Positions 21,292 to 32,536 of a stretch of 64,000 nt of DNA are shown here, one piece after another; within the stretch, counting starts at the first letter, position 1; the number at the start of each line of letters is the position of its first letter. Under the pieces are notes generated by a model that was given only the letters and a program-made list of their open reading frames with translations, made no database searches and was not told the origin of the DNA. The DNA is from Sphaerosporella brunnea (Eukaryota; Ascomycota; Pezizomycetes; Pezizales; Pyronemataceae), in assembly GCA_008704415.1 (NCBI GenBank), contig VXIS01000159.1, forward strand, positions 1 to 64,000. The letters are read 5' to 3'. The position numbers were made by a program, and so were the translations under genes.

Positions 21292-22173
21292 TCATAGGAT
21301 TGCCTCGTAATCCTCCGCTGTGAGCCCGTTAAACAGATCCCATTCCGTGCTGAAAGGGTTGTAACCACCCCTCGCCAATTCCACGCTCTCGTCCAAGAGG
21401 GCCCATGCTGCTTCCGCAGTCTCGTTCGCGGCAGTGAAGGCTCTCGCGCCACGCGGATCGGCCGCCTGAGTTTCCGCCTGAATGGCCGTCTCAAGCGCGG
21501 TTTCAAGAGCGTTCTGGGCAACTTGCTTAGCGTTGTACCAATGCTCAGTTGACTGTCGTTTGCGCTGATGCTTTTTCGCATTGCGAAGCGATCGGCTGTG
21601 GAAGGCATTGATCGATTCAATGTAGGCAGTGACCAACACTGCATAGATGATGTCACACACCGGACGGAGACTGGAGATGAACTGTATCGGTGAGCGGCAG
21701 TGACCGAACGGCACGAGGGGGACGTATTCCAGGCCGTCATACACGCCGCGCCACACCTGGATTGAAATGTTCGGCCGACGATTTAGCTCCGGTCTCTCGA
21801 AACTGAAAAAATAGCAGGACTCCCCATTGGTTAGAATGCCAAATATCGGCTGGTGAAAGCCCTGTTTGTAGTTATCATAGTCGCAGGCGTCACCTTCGGC
21901 GAGAGCCTGGCGCCGAAATACATCAGCGACGACTCTTGCGGCACATACAGCGTTGGCTTCACCACGTACCTGTGCGATTGCATCCATCCGTTCCGACACA
22001 GTTCCAAGCACAAGCTTAATCTCGATGAAAACAACGTTCACAGACCCAAACGAACGATATTGATACTCGATCCGGCCCCTGGTCGTGACCGCACCCAGCA
22101 ACATGGACTCCGGTTGCCAACTGGCATCCGCAGTTTCCTCGACCTCAATGAGCGTGGCCTCCTCTCCGGCCAC
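21292..22173 (-). CDS. Uncharacterised protein with a PD-(D/E)XK-like core
   Basis: An intact frame of 293 codons that may extend a few codons upstream (DLSTYPRVAGEE) to an acceptor-like CAG at 22194. The key segment is VNVVFIEIKLVLG followed by RMDAIAQVRGEANA. A hydrophobic strand ending in E-x-K with a helix bearing Gln/Glu is what the PD-(D/E)XK nuclease fold shows. Next come FGILTNGESCYFFSFE, an LRPVCDIIYAVLVTAYIESI helix and an Ala/Glu-rich C-terminal helix. I recall similar proteins as an expanded unnamed family in Basidiomycota, so nuclease activity is inference only. The true start is unresolved. A GTGAGT donor at 22231 would give a 38-nt intron, but the frames do not join cleanly. 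Confidence 0.7.
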   Translation of the reverse strand: MAGEEATLIEVEETADASWQPESMLLGAVTTRGRIEYQYRSFGSVNVVFIEIKLVLGTVSERMDAIAQVRGEANAVCAARVVADVFRRQALAEGDACDYDNYKQGFHQPIFGILTNGESCYFFSFERPELNRRPNISIQVWRGVYDGLEYVPLVPFGHCRSPIQFISSLRPVCDIIYAVLVTAYIESINAFHSRSLRNAKKHQRKRQSTEHWYNAKQVAQNALETALETAIQAETQAADPRGARAFTAANETAEAAWALLDESVELARGGYNPFSTEWDLFNGLTAEDYEAIL

Positions 22174-22700
22174 CCTCGGATACGTTGAGAGGTCTGCATG
22201 TCAAGCAAACCCAACACGGTAGATGACTCACCATCCTCCTGCGACAATACTGTTCGTTAATCGTGTTCAACCAGCGCATGCGAGTGACGGTCATTGAAGC
22301 TAGTTTGCGGGGTCGACGCGGTGATTTTACCTAGCCACATACAAGGCGTGGAAAGTACATCAAAACACCGCTCTCTCCCCCTCGATTGAACAAATACCAT
22401 TATCGGTATCGCTCCACGTTTGCCTTGGTGCAAACATACCGTTCAATAAAGGTAAGTTGCTCTACGCCTATCGGGCCTAGTGCTAACTCGCCGCGTCAGA
22501 CGCGCACCATCAAGGAGACTTACCGCAGTTTCGGGGTGGCCCGCATCTTTTCTTGCGAGCCGCCGTTCTACCTACAGCTCGCACGCTTCGTCTCAACCAG
22601 AAACTGGTTTCTCGCGTACCATCCCTAACGTCCCAGACATGGAACGCCGTGGGCCGTCGTCCTCGCCACGGCCTTCGACGCCCTAGCTGGCACCTGAACA

Positions 22701-22860
22701 CAGGACTGTCAAAAGTCCGGCCAGTCCGGCTTTGAGCGCGGCCTGAACCGGACTGATTGAAACGGGCTTTTGAAATCACCGCCCGTTTGGACCAGGCTTT
22801 TTGGATCGAGACCCAGGCGCCTACGAGCACCCGCCAGGCCCACGCAACCAACACAACATC
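22701..22860 (+). mobile_element. hAT family-1 left end
   Basis: It begins CAGGACTGTCAAAAGTCCGG and continues with the subterminal AAACGGGCTTTTGAAATCAC and GGCCCGTTTGGACCAGG stretches shared with 10230, 38197, 43623 and (reverse) 48961. The partner end is not recognised. Confidence 0.6.
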
Positions 22861-22873
22861 CTCATCAACCACC

Positions 22874-23206
22874 ATGCGGGTCGAACTCACCCTCAAAGGC
22901 ATCCACGATGCGGCCAATGTCCGAATGAACCCCGACGTCGAGCTCCACAAGCTGTTTCTGTCAATAAGCTACGAGAACGGCTGGCATAAGAAAACGGGCT
23001 ACTACCGACCCTGCGTCTTCGAGACCACCTCAAATTTCAACAGCATCTGGGACACCGAGCGTCCAGGCTACAGATGTTGCAACAAGCTTCAAAATGTCGG
23101 GTCCGCAGTGAGCGCATCGTCGGCTGTAACGAAGGGGGTGTTTGTGTGGAGCGGAGCCGCGGAGGAGCTTTACCGACGAGACTGCGGAGCGACTACGCTG
23201 CTGTAG
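22874..23206 (+). CDS. Hypothetical ORF fragment next to a hAT end
   Basis: From ATG 22874 (context ACCACCATGC) the frame encodes MRVELTLKGIHDAANVRMNP, then FLSISYENGWHKKTGYYR and CVFETTSNFNSIWD. The composition looks protein-like up to about 23070. Beyond that the frame runs into the dispersed 65-bp repeat (23140-23215) and is probably not coding. I do not recognise the family. It could be a 5' gene fragment captured or truncated by transposition. Confidence 0.35.
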   Translation: MRVELTLKGIHDAANVRMNPDVELHKLFLSISYENGWHKKTGYYRPCVFETTSNFNSIWDTERPGYRCCNKLQNVGSAVSASSAVTKGVFVWSGAAEELYRRDCGATTLL

Positions 23207-23252
23207 AAACTGCTGGATTTGTAGATAGTTGTGGAATGGAAGAGAATTGTAT

Positions 23253-24709
23253 CGGTTATTTCACCCTACACCCCCCTCCAGAGACCGTAATTCACCGTCT
23301 ACCCCCCATATTAGATTATTTGACCCTCTACCCCTCAACCCGTCGAGCGAGAATTAATCACTGTGAGCTGTACCAAGTGACAAACCTCGATCCCCGCGAC
23401 AATCCCCATCCCCTGTCCGCGCGACAACCGTCATCCCCCATCATCGCGACAAGCTAGCTTCTGGTTCACCAACCGCAGGTGCGCAGACCGGTCTTTCTTG
23501 CTTCACCCGCTGACCCCGCTACAGTCAACATGTCAGACCCCACCGCTGAGGGGTGGCAGTAAGTGGTATGTAAAGGTCTCAGCCCATTCTGGGCTCGACC
23601 CAGGGTGTCTATCCAGCTAGCAACATCAGGTATCACTCAACCCGTGTCCTAACCCCACACCATCCATCACTCGGCCCATATCCCGCACCCTACAACCGCG
23701 CGCCCTGAAGATGTGGCTAGAAACTCAGACTCGGAGTCGCAACGTCCCGGCCAAGTTGGTGTTCATGTCGACTGTCCGGCTGTGAAAGTTGGGGATAGGT
23801 TTTCAACCTTCCAGGATTTCACGGCATGCCTGCGTCTCCATGCGATTTTGAACGGGTATTCTATCCGTTTTGTGGAGTCCGACAAATCTCGGAATGCGGT
23901 GCAGTTCGGAGGCAGCGATCAGTGCGACTACAAAGTGCGTGCCGACTGGAACAAGAAGGAGGGGGAGGAGAAGGTCACGGTTGTGGTAGGCACCATCTGA
24001 TTACATGTCCTCCTACGTCAAAAACCGAACCCTCATCGACAGCTACAGCGGAGACTTTCCCCCTGTCGATAGAGAAGATGTTCGCAGTATGAAACAAGGC
24101 ATTTTGGTGGACAGGGAAGACAACTCCGATACTGACTCTGACGCGAGTACGGTATTGTCAGAGCCCCCGTTAGACGAGTGCGAGCCACCAGCGACTCGTG
24201 CTCCCCGCGGCAGCCCCCCCCCCAAGAAACGTAAGCGCAATAGGGCCGCTCAGACAGGCGTTTATATTTTTTTCGACGTTTCTGGATTTAAGGCCAGTTT
24301 CGGCGTCAAATGGCTTACAGACATCGATAAACAGCCGGTTGAAAATTCGGATATCCAAGTCAAAAACGCCCGTCTGAGGGGCCGTAATGGGGAGAACGAC
24401 GGTCTGAGAAAAAAACGGCAAGATCAGGCTGCGCAGCGCGCTCCAGTTCGTTGTAGTACGTGTCGTGGGGTGGGCCATAACGCACGTAATTGTACTCGCT
24501 CTCATACTTAAAGCAGTCGACCAGTTTGGCGGGATGATAGCAGAGTTTGTATTTTAGGCACGGGAATCTATCATGGTTTGGGTTGGTGTTAGTAGTCGCG
24601 TATACGCTCGCTGGACGGGTTGAGGGGTAGAGGGTGAAATAATCTAATATGGGGGGTAGAAGGTGAATTACGGTCTCCGGAGGGGCGGGCGTGTAGGGTG
24701 AAATAACCG
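23253..24709 (+). mobile_element. MULE with about 105-bp terminal inverted repeats, internally deleted
   Basis: The left terminal repeat starts CGGTTATTTCACCCTACACC at 23253. The right one ends AGGGTGAAATAACCG at 24709, with AATTCACCGTCTACCCCCC and CCTCTACCCCTCAACCCGT shared internally. The same repeats bound the smaller element at 39493-40170. Flanking 9-mers (GAATTGTAT and ATCATTTAA) do not match, so the target duplication is lost. Its coding part is described separately. Confidence 0.85.
23713..24511 (+). pseudogene. MULE/FAR1-type transposase: N-terminal domain joined to C-terminal zinc knuckle
   Basis: The first part (23713-24000) encodes a FAR1/WRKY-GCM1-like DNA-binding start: FSTFQDFTACLRLHAILNGY, RFVESDKSRN, then QCDYKVRADW. 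The second part (24005-24511, another frame) has a KKRKRNR basic stretch and ends in RCSTCRGVGHNARNC, a CX2CX4HX4C zinc knuckle. The central transposase domain with the DDE residues is missing. The matching central piece of such a protein is seen at 33629-34170. The element would depend on a transposase made elsewhere. Confidence 0.75.
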
Positions 24710-24913
24710 ATCATTTAAAGTTTGGAATTTTGTAAAACAAACACGCTTCAAATTGTGGACTTTTGACTGTCCGCAGACGCGCCGCGGCGATACAGAATAC
24801 CAATGGATTCTTTGTAAGCAACAGTAGACAAGAAACCCTCCCATCCAAACGCCATCTGACGACCTGTAACTATGACCGCATTCCATCATCACCCCATCTC
24901 CCATTCAGAGAAG

Positions 24914-26045
24914 TCAACCTGATTTGTCTCCCTTCCCCTTGATCTCCTCGTGCTTCCTCTTGTTATTGGCAGCGGCTCGCAGCGTCTGGCCTCCGCCGGA
25001 AGAGAACATGCTTTGTTTCTTCCCTTGGGCTTCTTTATCGCCGCCCGCCTTCCCCGGCTTGATGGTGTACCCAAAGAACAGTGTTCCTGAGGGGAGTCTA
25101 AGCGGCTGAGGACCGGCCTTGCGCGTCGACTTTCCAGGGAATGCGGAAGCGTTCGCGACCGCCGTGGCAGCCAGGACAGAGTAGCCAATGCGCTTGCCCA
25201 TGGATCCCTCTTGGATGATGGCCGTGACCCTGCCTCCGGCGACTACGCTTCCTGGTGTATTGCTTCCCGTGTTGGTGGGGATGAGTACGGGCTCCACATA
25301 GTCGAGCGGAGGGGCAAAGTCGACTTCCAGATCCGTTTCCACGCACGAAATAGCGCCGGAGTTGTTCTGGGGCTTTACTTCTAGCACGGCGAGCTCGAAG
25401 ACTTCGCCGTTGTACAGAAACTGGAATTTGTCGCCTTTTGTTAGCGCCGAGAAGTTGCGCAGGGCGTTTTCGAGCACGGCTTTAGGGTCGGAGATCGTTT
25501 TGATGAAGGACATCGACTGTGGCTGAAGCTTGATGAAGCTTCCTGCGGGGAGGTCAGTCGATTTGATTTGTAGCAGGTCGCCCGGTTCGAGAGAGAGGGT
25601 TTGCATCATCTGTTGGAAATTTGTTAGGGGAAGATGTAGGACGGCGGCAGGATGGGAGAGGTACCCAATGCGGTAGATAGACTCGCTCCTCCTCAGCTAT
25701 GAACTCCAGCACACCCGCATGCGTCATCTTTTGTTGGCGGCCGTTGTGGAGCTCGAACACCATGGGGTAGGCGATGTGCAGGCGCGTCAGCTTCTCCAGC
25801 GCGGACGGAGGCATGAGGATCTTTCCCCCGTAGTTGAGCTGTTTGCGGTCAAGAACGGCGATGGGGTAGCAGCGGAAGTAGGTGTCGAAACGGCGCGCAG
25901 GACCACCGCGTCCGCCGCCGGGGATGCCGTAGCCCGACATCATTTCGTCGTCGTCATCGTAAAAGTGGCCACTGAACTGCGGGATGATTGTTAGTTTTTG
26001 CGCACCGGGTGTTTGTTTGTTGGGATGCTAGAGGAATAATACCAT
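24914..26045 (-). CDS. UFD1: UFD1, ubiquitin fusion degradation protein 1
   Basis: UFD1 is the ubiquitin-binding cofactor that, with Npl4, recruits the Cdc48/p97 ATPase to ubiquitylated substrates in ER-associated degradation. Exons are 26045-26043 (the ATG alone), 25976-25665 and 25609-24914. Introns are 26042-25977 (GTATTA...AACTAAC...CGCAG) and 25664-25610 (GTACCT...CTAAC...CAACAG), both phase 0, giving 336 residues. The start MFSGH resembles yeast MFSGF. Conserved blocks are GGKILMPPSALEKL, THAGVLEFIAEEERVYLPHW (joined across intron 2 to MMQTL), GDLLQIKSTDLP, DPKAVLENALRNFSALT and DFAPPLDYVEP. A SHP-type Cdc48-binding motif FSSGGGQTLR lies at about 307-316, followed by a basic tail. All parts look intact. 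Confidence 0.95.
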
Positions 26046-26099
26046 CGAACTTGTGGTGCGGGGGGCGGGTCAGGAAGCGGAAAGATGGGGTAGAAGGTG

Positions 26100-26290
26100 G
26101 TTGATGAGGTTGGTGTGGCCAGTGGTATGTAGAGGTCTAGGTTCTATTGAGGTGTCTCGGCCTAGCTATAGATAATTACATGCGCAGCCCGTCACTGTCT
26201 CCAAGCCGCCGCCGCACGGCCAGTCACTCTCTCCCAAGCCGCCTCCGTTCTCCCACACTACCTCCCGTTGCATAAAACCAGCGCCATGCA
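26100..26290 (-). mobile_element. hAT family-2 remnant upstream of UFD1
   Basis: The stretch TCTATTGAGGTGTCTCGGCC and the following ACATGC and AGCCGCCTCCGTTC segments match, in reverse orientation, the 5' part of the hAT at 55352-57067 (55480-55660). It lies within about 60-250 bp upstream of the UFD1 start codon and so forms part of its promoter region. Confidence 0.55.
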
Positions 26291-27580
26291 GAGAAAAAAA
26301 GTAAGAGCAACCTAACTTTTCCTTTGCCTATGCCCATCCTAGGAGCCCTACCGACTTCAGCCCTGGGCCCCCTCGTCTGCGAGGCTGGCCTCACCGACGC
26401 TGGTACTCTGCTTGCGCACCGGAGACGCCGCTTCGCCTGCAGACTCGCCGTCACGCCGAAGGGTAACCCTGCCGGGGACCAGACGGCAGAGCGATAGATG
26501 GTTTCAGGTTGTTTCTTTCGTTGTAATCAAGATTTTGCATGACGTTTTCCAAGACGGTATGTTGTTTCAGTCAAGTGCTATGTACTTTCGCTTCCTCGCG
26601 GAGGTGGCGACGTAATCATGCTACCAATAAGATTTTTCCACACTCCGCCGCCCATTGTGCTCGTGATCGACAGAGCACGAATCTCTTGCCATGCTGATGA
26701 ACAATAGATACTGAACACTCAACATCCAAATGAACCCAGGAATGCACCACAGGTAGACCGAGTGGGAAGCCAGCCAGGCTCCAGGAGATATGTTGCGGCG
26801 GATCAGAATTTGTGACCCGCCCGTCCATCTCTCATGTGAAGCGCAGGAACAAAACCAGCCTCTGACAATGTCTGCTGGGGATGGCCAACACGATTGAGGC
26901 GGTTGTTGGGTGCACATATCACGGTCACTCATATCACGGTCACTCAATAGCAGACATGGCACCGGTCTACCAAACGGTGGCTCCTTGGTACGTATCCAGA
27001 CGACTTGAAGGATGACGAGAAGGGGGAAGGGGCATTTGGGTGGGGAGAGGTAATTGACCGTAGAGAGGGGCGTTGGGAAGAGGAATAGCATACTGGATGG
27101 CATAAATACCGGGGAAGGGCGCGTGAAGCGGTACCCTCAAGCGAGGACACGTAGGGAGTCCGAAGGCTTACTACCAACGAAAAGCAGCACGCGAAGCTGA
27201 CAGTTTAAGGCCACATATGAATGTTGTGATGGGTGTATCCATTTACCTGTCATGTTGCGCTTGTCTGCTTTTGTTTTGTAGTGCCTATTGTGTCCTTTGT
27301 GCAGGTGTACATGGCCGTACGTTTTTCGGCCGTTTGCTCGGCACGGTCAGTGACCGCGGATATCGGGTGGCCGTTTTCTTTTATCGTGGCGATCGGTCAG
27401 TCCCAGAAACGTCCCTTAGACAGCTGGTGAAAACTCACTCCCCCGCATTCCCGACGCGCCATATTCCGCCGACAGTCTCTGACACTATAGGCCACGCTAG
27501 CAACTATCGCGTCTGCAAACCCCAAGCCACTTCGTTACTAATGTAATAGTAGTGTTGTCCTGTGGGGTAGTCCCGCGGGG
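26290..27580. other. No gene recognised
   Basis: No domain-bearing ORF. A short segment at 27500-27530 (GCAACTATCGCGTCTGC) resembles part of the palindrome arm at about 512-530, so some of this may be old repeat sequence. Confidence 0.3.
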
Positions 27581-27586
27581 GTCATA

Positions 27587-29259
27587 CAGTGTTCCGTACA
27601 GTCCGCCATGGCGGAGGACCGCCACGATCCAGTCTGATCCAGTCCGCGGGTGCCAGGGACGGGGAAAGGCCGTAGTCGACTGCAGTCAACTGGATTATTA
27701 GTAAGGTTGTAATATGTATGATAGTACCCGCGCGCCAGAAGTCTGTTTGCCGCGGTGGACCCTGACAATTGGCGGAGCCTTTGAATCGGTAGACCCTTTC
27801 TTAGCCACGGTGAAAAAATTTGAATCCCTTCGCCACCGCAAAGTGTCTCATCTCATAAATTAGGCGTCGTCGTCATGGTGTGTTCATAACCCTTAACAAC
27901 CACCTCCGGAGATCAAACAGCAACGCCCGCACCCCGCGCTCAATGACCATGAGCCAGATTTCGTCCAGCGCGCCTTTCACAACCGCTGCTTCCTCCACCG
28001 CGCCTTCCTCGCAGTGTGAGAAAGGTATCTCCGATAGTCAGAGCACAGTTTCACCCGGTCTTTCTTCGGCCCGAAGCGGTCTCTTCACACCGACTCTTGG
28101 TAGCGATCCCGCCAAGCCGGAGCAACAAGAATCGCAAGATCCACGTGTCCCGGATATATTTTTGGGAAAAAGGAACGACCGCACCAGCATTATCTGGAAT
28201 CCGGAGAATGGGCACAAGGTAGAGATGCCGGTCAGAGGACATGGCGGTGTAATCGACGTGAGTCCTCGTTCCTCAAGTTCCGGCCCAGTCCTTGAAATTC
28301 CATGTCTTTCTCAACGCTGACTTGCACAAGGCCCAGGAAAGACGGCTGCTCATTTTGCGGTGTCTTCGACTAAAAATGCTCTCGAGCACCTCCTTAAGGT
28401 GCACAGAATTGGACCCGACGGCCCTAAAAACACTGCAGCTTCTCTCATCCAACTACCTCCCAAACTAATATGATGTTGATTACTTCCATCAGGTACTATG
28501 GCCTCACTGACCTCTGTCCCGCCTACATTGTGGCAGTTGCACTCAATCGCACGATGAAGATGGCTTGGTTTCACGATGAATGGCACGATAAGCCTGATTG
28601 GATTGAGCAAGCGGAGCGCACAGTTAACGATATGTGGAGAACATCATATCGCGGGCAAAGTGGGGCTATGGTTGCCGAACAGGATGGAGCGGACCAAAGT
28701 GATTCCGAACTCCGTGGTTGGCGGCGAAAGCGTCGTCAGCAGCCAGCTGCAGATGATTTGGGCTGTGATTGCTCGGAAGCCTTTCAACATGAAACACTGG
28801 TTGATGAGCACGGTGTGCAGGATGTTATTAAATTATGGGAGGCAAAGCGCACTGAGTCCCGCTGGAAGGGTCTGGCGCGAATGGCACTTGAATATCTGAC
28901 TATACCAGCTATGTCCGCCGAGCTGAACCGCGTCTTGAAGAAATACTCAAGGCACTGTCCAAAGCGGAGCTTGAGAAACAAAAACAGAAGCGTGGGAGGG
29001 TGGAAGAGCAGGGGACCGCGAGAGCGGGATAATGGAATGATAGGACGGCGGGATGGCAGTCATGTATTTGTGGAAAATCGACCACTGATATCGCCCATCA
29101 TAAGGGTTGACCGCCGTCGACTGCCGTCGACTGCAGGCGGTCCAGGCCACGGTGCCGGGGGGGCTGCCAGTCCTGGTCTTTCCTGAAGACTGGATTGTCA
29201 CTTACGATCCAGTCCGGTTGAGAGTCAGGACGGGACCGAACGGACCGTACGGAACACTG
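27587..29259 (+). mobile_element. hAT family-3 element, internally deleted
   Basis: The ends are CAGTGTTCCGTACAGTCCG (27587) and, inverted, CGGACCGTACGGAACACTG (ending 29259). Subterminal copies of GTCGACTGCAGTCAACT-type sequence lie inside both ends. Flanking 8-mers do not match. It contains both ends of a hAT transposase but not the complete catalytic region. Confidence 0.8.
27880..29186 (+). pseudogene. hAT transposase, N-terminal BED region and C-terminal half
   Basis: The 5' ORF (27880-28320) is Ser/Thr-rich and carries RTSIIWNPENGHKVE. Just beyond, in another frame, ALEHLLKVHRIGPDGPK (about 28375-28420) looks like the end of a BED zinc finger. The 28470-29186 ORF has PAYIVAVALNRTMKMAWF, an NDMWRTSYRG stretch, then the dimerisation core VIKLWEAKRTESRWKGLARM, ALEYLTIPAMSAELNRV. 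The middle of the protein, including catalytic acids, is missing or reduced. It cannot encode an active transposase. Confidence 0.75.
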
Positions 29260-30740
29260 TACTACACCGCAGCGAGGAGCGACAAAATAGGCAGATAGCC
29301 CTGGGCGTACATCCGCGTTGACAGAAATCGAACCGCCCTGGGGTGTGACCTAGGCGCCGGCGGAGCCCCGACACAGAGCTGGTGGGGGGCTGACTGCGGC
29401 TTTCAGCCACGGGCACAGCTTCCGGCTTCGCTCTTGTACTGCGCGCCTATATGGCTACGACATGGCTTTACCAGCAGTGTGTGAACAGCCTCATTGGTTT
29501 GCCTATTGTCATTTCGTCGCCCGCCAAGAGGGCCGAGAAGCTCTTACTTTTAAAAGACCTCATGCGACATGAGGACCTGCGGAAAAGATCGCTGTGTGAA
29601 GGATATAGGGAATAGAAATTAGTATGGGAGTGATCATGATGTCGACCTCGCAACAGCGTGTACGTCTACCCACCTGTGGTTGGTCTCCCGCGTGGGATTG
29701 CGGTCTGCGTCACAACCCCGGGGATCCTCGACCACAGCCTGAATGACCAGACGGAGCATGATGCAACTAACACTCACCCATCACGTCACGAGGTAATTGT
29801 GGAGGTGTCAGCGCCACATGATCGTCGTGTGCCGAACAGGGCGACGGTGAGATGCCAACCAATCATGCTGCAACAAGGAGGCCCTTTGTGCAGACTGTCT
29901 CGGAATGAGTGAAACTGCCTGTGCAGGGTATGGACCAAGTGGTTGTCCTTGGACTTTGGTGAAAGAACTGAACAGCAGGATGTTCATACACGTTCACTTA
30001 CGTGAATGCAAATGATTAGGTCCGTCTGGAATGGATACAATAGGTACAGACCGTCCGACGCACAGCATCCTCGCTGCTACAGCTCCGGTCGCTGAAGTGC
30101 TATATCTTTGCCTTTCAGCGCAGCTACACAGGCTTGGGTCCATCATATCTACAACGTTCGCAGTTGACGTCTTTGTACGCTGTCAATCTCCAACATCACC
30201 CGCTCACGCCATTGCCACCACCGCTAATCATACAACAAATGGACGTCGTACGCAAATACGGTTTATGATTACATTATAAGAACAGAGTTACTGCATTTGG
30301 CTACTATGGTGTGCATCAACCCTAAGTCCTTCGCATTATTGATTGTGAAGCTGTCCGGTACAAGGCGGCTGCGTCAGAGGCCAACTCCCTGAGTAGCGAG
30401 GATGGAGCGCCATATCAGACGGCGATGGCAACGCGGGCGTATGGTGGAATTACGCAGATGTCAGGACAATGTGGGTTCCTAAAACTACGGTTTGGGATGT
30501 TCCAATGATGAACAGAAGCACGATAGTGGTTGCTCCGGCAGCTGCAATCAGCAAATCAACAAGAATTATGTGCCACGATCTCCACATGATCGGGCTCTCC
30601 ATGCTGCAGATTGCGAGAACACTCGTCAAAGATAGGTTTCTGACCGTGTGATAGATTTTATGGATATCCTCGTCTGTGTTGTTTTCTTCGAGGGTCACAA
30701 GACGGCTGCTCCATCATAGTTTGTTACTAGCCCTTTTGAT
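29260..30740. other. No gene confidently recognised
   Basis: A minus-strand ORF (30450-30698) has a hydrophobic stretch (HIILVDLLIAAAGATTIVLL) that could be a membrane segment, but it has no family resemblance that I can see. The rest holds short random ORFs. Confidence 0.3.
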
Positions 30741-30749
30741 GTTCTCCCA

Positions 30750-31115
30750 ATGATCCAAGTGCAACCTGTTCACTACACCGTGCTCAGACATTGTTTGCGG
30801 AGGAGTATACGGATACAGGAGCAGGTTCCATTTCAGGCTTGCTGCAACACTGCTCGCGGCCCAATTGCTTTCAGATGCCTGCTGCTATTGTGTAAAGTGG
30901 ACCTCCCCTCCATTCCGATAGAATTCACAAAGAAGAACCGTGAGTTGGCAATTGACTATTCATTTGACTGTCAACACATGTTTAATGTTCTCCCAGAAGA
31001 CGATTTGAATGTCAAGCTTGCCACCAAACTGTCGTTGTGGTATGTACTCAAGGTTTTGCAGCCTTCACACGCAAGACCCCATTTTATCGCTAAACCACCT
31101 GATGTAACTCCGTAA
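30750..31115 (+). CDS. Hypothetical ORF
   Basis: 121 codons. The second half (FTKKNRELAIDYSFDC, MFNVLPEDDLNVKLATKLSL) has a protein-like composition, while the first half is Cys/Arg-rich and less convincing. No domain recognised. It may be an exon of a longer gene, but I cannot place splice sites. Confidence 0.25.
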   Translation: MIQVQPVHYTVLRHCLRRSIRIQEQVPFQACCNTARGPIAFRCLLLLCKVDLPSIPIEFTKKNRELAIDYSFDCQHMFNVLPEDDLNVKLATKLSLWYVLKVLQPSHARPHFIAKPPDVTP

Positions 31116-31603
31116 TTCCCCTGCATCGGTGTTTGCAATCCCATCACGCTCGATGCGGGAGCTCACCGATGCATTCTGGTTCCGTTCCCAGTCTTTTTCA
31201 CCTTCAGTGGGTGCCTCCCACTATTGATCGCCATCCTGAGATTCAGAGGAGAAACCGCATGGTTGAACTTGGCGGGCCTACGTGGTGCGAGGGAGTTGGT
31301 GAAGGATGATCATGAAAAGCACGGCCTAGGGCCAGTGAATTGGCAGGCTAGGAAGAAAGCGCAGCAAGCGACGGCACAGACGAAGAGAAACGAGTATTAG
31401 GCTGAAATCCTGTACATGGAGGTTCGATCTCATTGGTGAACTGATGTGGAGTTCAGTTACCAACGGGTTGAGGATGGAAGCTGGGCGAGCTGGAGGGTAT
31501 ATCAGGGTGATCATGTACGTATACGTCGTCACTCTCCTCAGGCAACATGTTCTACACCGTCTCGTCCTACACTCACCACTACACACCACACGGGCGATGA
31601 TCG

Positions 31604-32254
31604 GTGCGTTCTCGAAGTGTCAGCGGCTTCGGTGTCCTGCGTAGGCTGATGGCCCGAGAACCCTCTCGCACGGGGTTCAGGTCCCAACGCATTGCTGTTC
31701 CCATATGCCCTGTGTTGAACGGAGTGCTGGCCTGTGAGGCACAATTTTTTTTAGGGTTAAGGGAGTTGCACGCACTGTCGGTCATCCAACCAAGCCCAGA
31801 GGCAAAGCTATCCATGGCAGTGGAGGACTGGCAGTGGAGGAACACACGGTGGCAGTTGATCGAGATTGCACCACCAGGATACACAGAAACATACACTGCG
31901 ATCACCATCATGACGACTGAGCACCTCTCTCCACGACAGGTATCACAGCACCGCTACACGCACTATGTAACCCGGCCACCACCTGCTCCTCAAGCAATGC
32001 AAGTATCTGCATGCCGCTGGCGGCGTTGCATCCCAAGCACCGACCCGAACGAGCAAAGACTTCACTCCGCCACTGAGAGGGGTAGGTTAAACCCCCGAGA
32101 TTGCCTAGACAGATCATCAACTGATATGTCCGCTGCGTACAGGAACAATACAACCCGTCCATTTGCAGATATATTGCCCCTGCGGCGATTCGCAGATATC
32201 TCGCTGGATTTCATTGAATTACACAAGACAATAACCCTCGGCAAGCAGCTCTGA
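31604..32254 (+). CDS. Long ORF of doubtful coding status
   Basis: 216 codons without a stop, but no recognisable domain, membrane segment or repeat. The composition (Arg-, Thr- and Pro-rich) is close to what random GC-moderate DNA gives. It is recorded because of its length only. The opposite strand also has open frames across it. Confidence 0.2.
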   Translation: MRSRSVSGFGVLRRLMAREPSRTGFRSQRIAVPICPVLNGVLACEAQFFLGLRELHALSVIQPSPEAKLSMAVEDWQWRNTRWQLIEIAPPGYTETYTAITIMTTEHLSPRQVSQHRYTHYVTRPPPAPQAMQVSACRWRRCIPSTDPNEQRLHSATERGRLNPRDCLDRSSTDMSAAYRNNTTRPFADILPLRRFADISLDFIELHKTITLGKQL

Positions 32255-32536
32255 GATCCACCGCCCTACTTTAATGGGTGCATTGTTGCCGCTGGGCAGC
32301 TGCTGCCACACCATCGTCACCTGAGAGACCTATTGGTGCTGCTGCTGTTCTCCATACCCCGCCGCAGGCTTGACCACCACCTCAACCTCACAACAACAAA
32401 CGAATGCCTACGGTCGTGAGCACTGCATGCACTGCATGTTTGGATGCACTAACTCCGTGACAAACCGTACAACAAGCGCTCCAAGGGACGCCATGCGCCA
32501 GGTTCTAATGGCACCGTCAAGAGGACATCATGCTGA

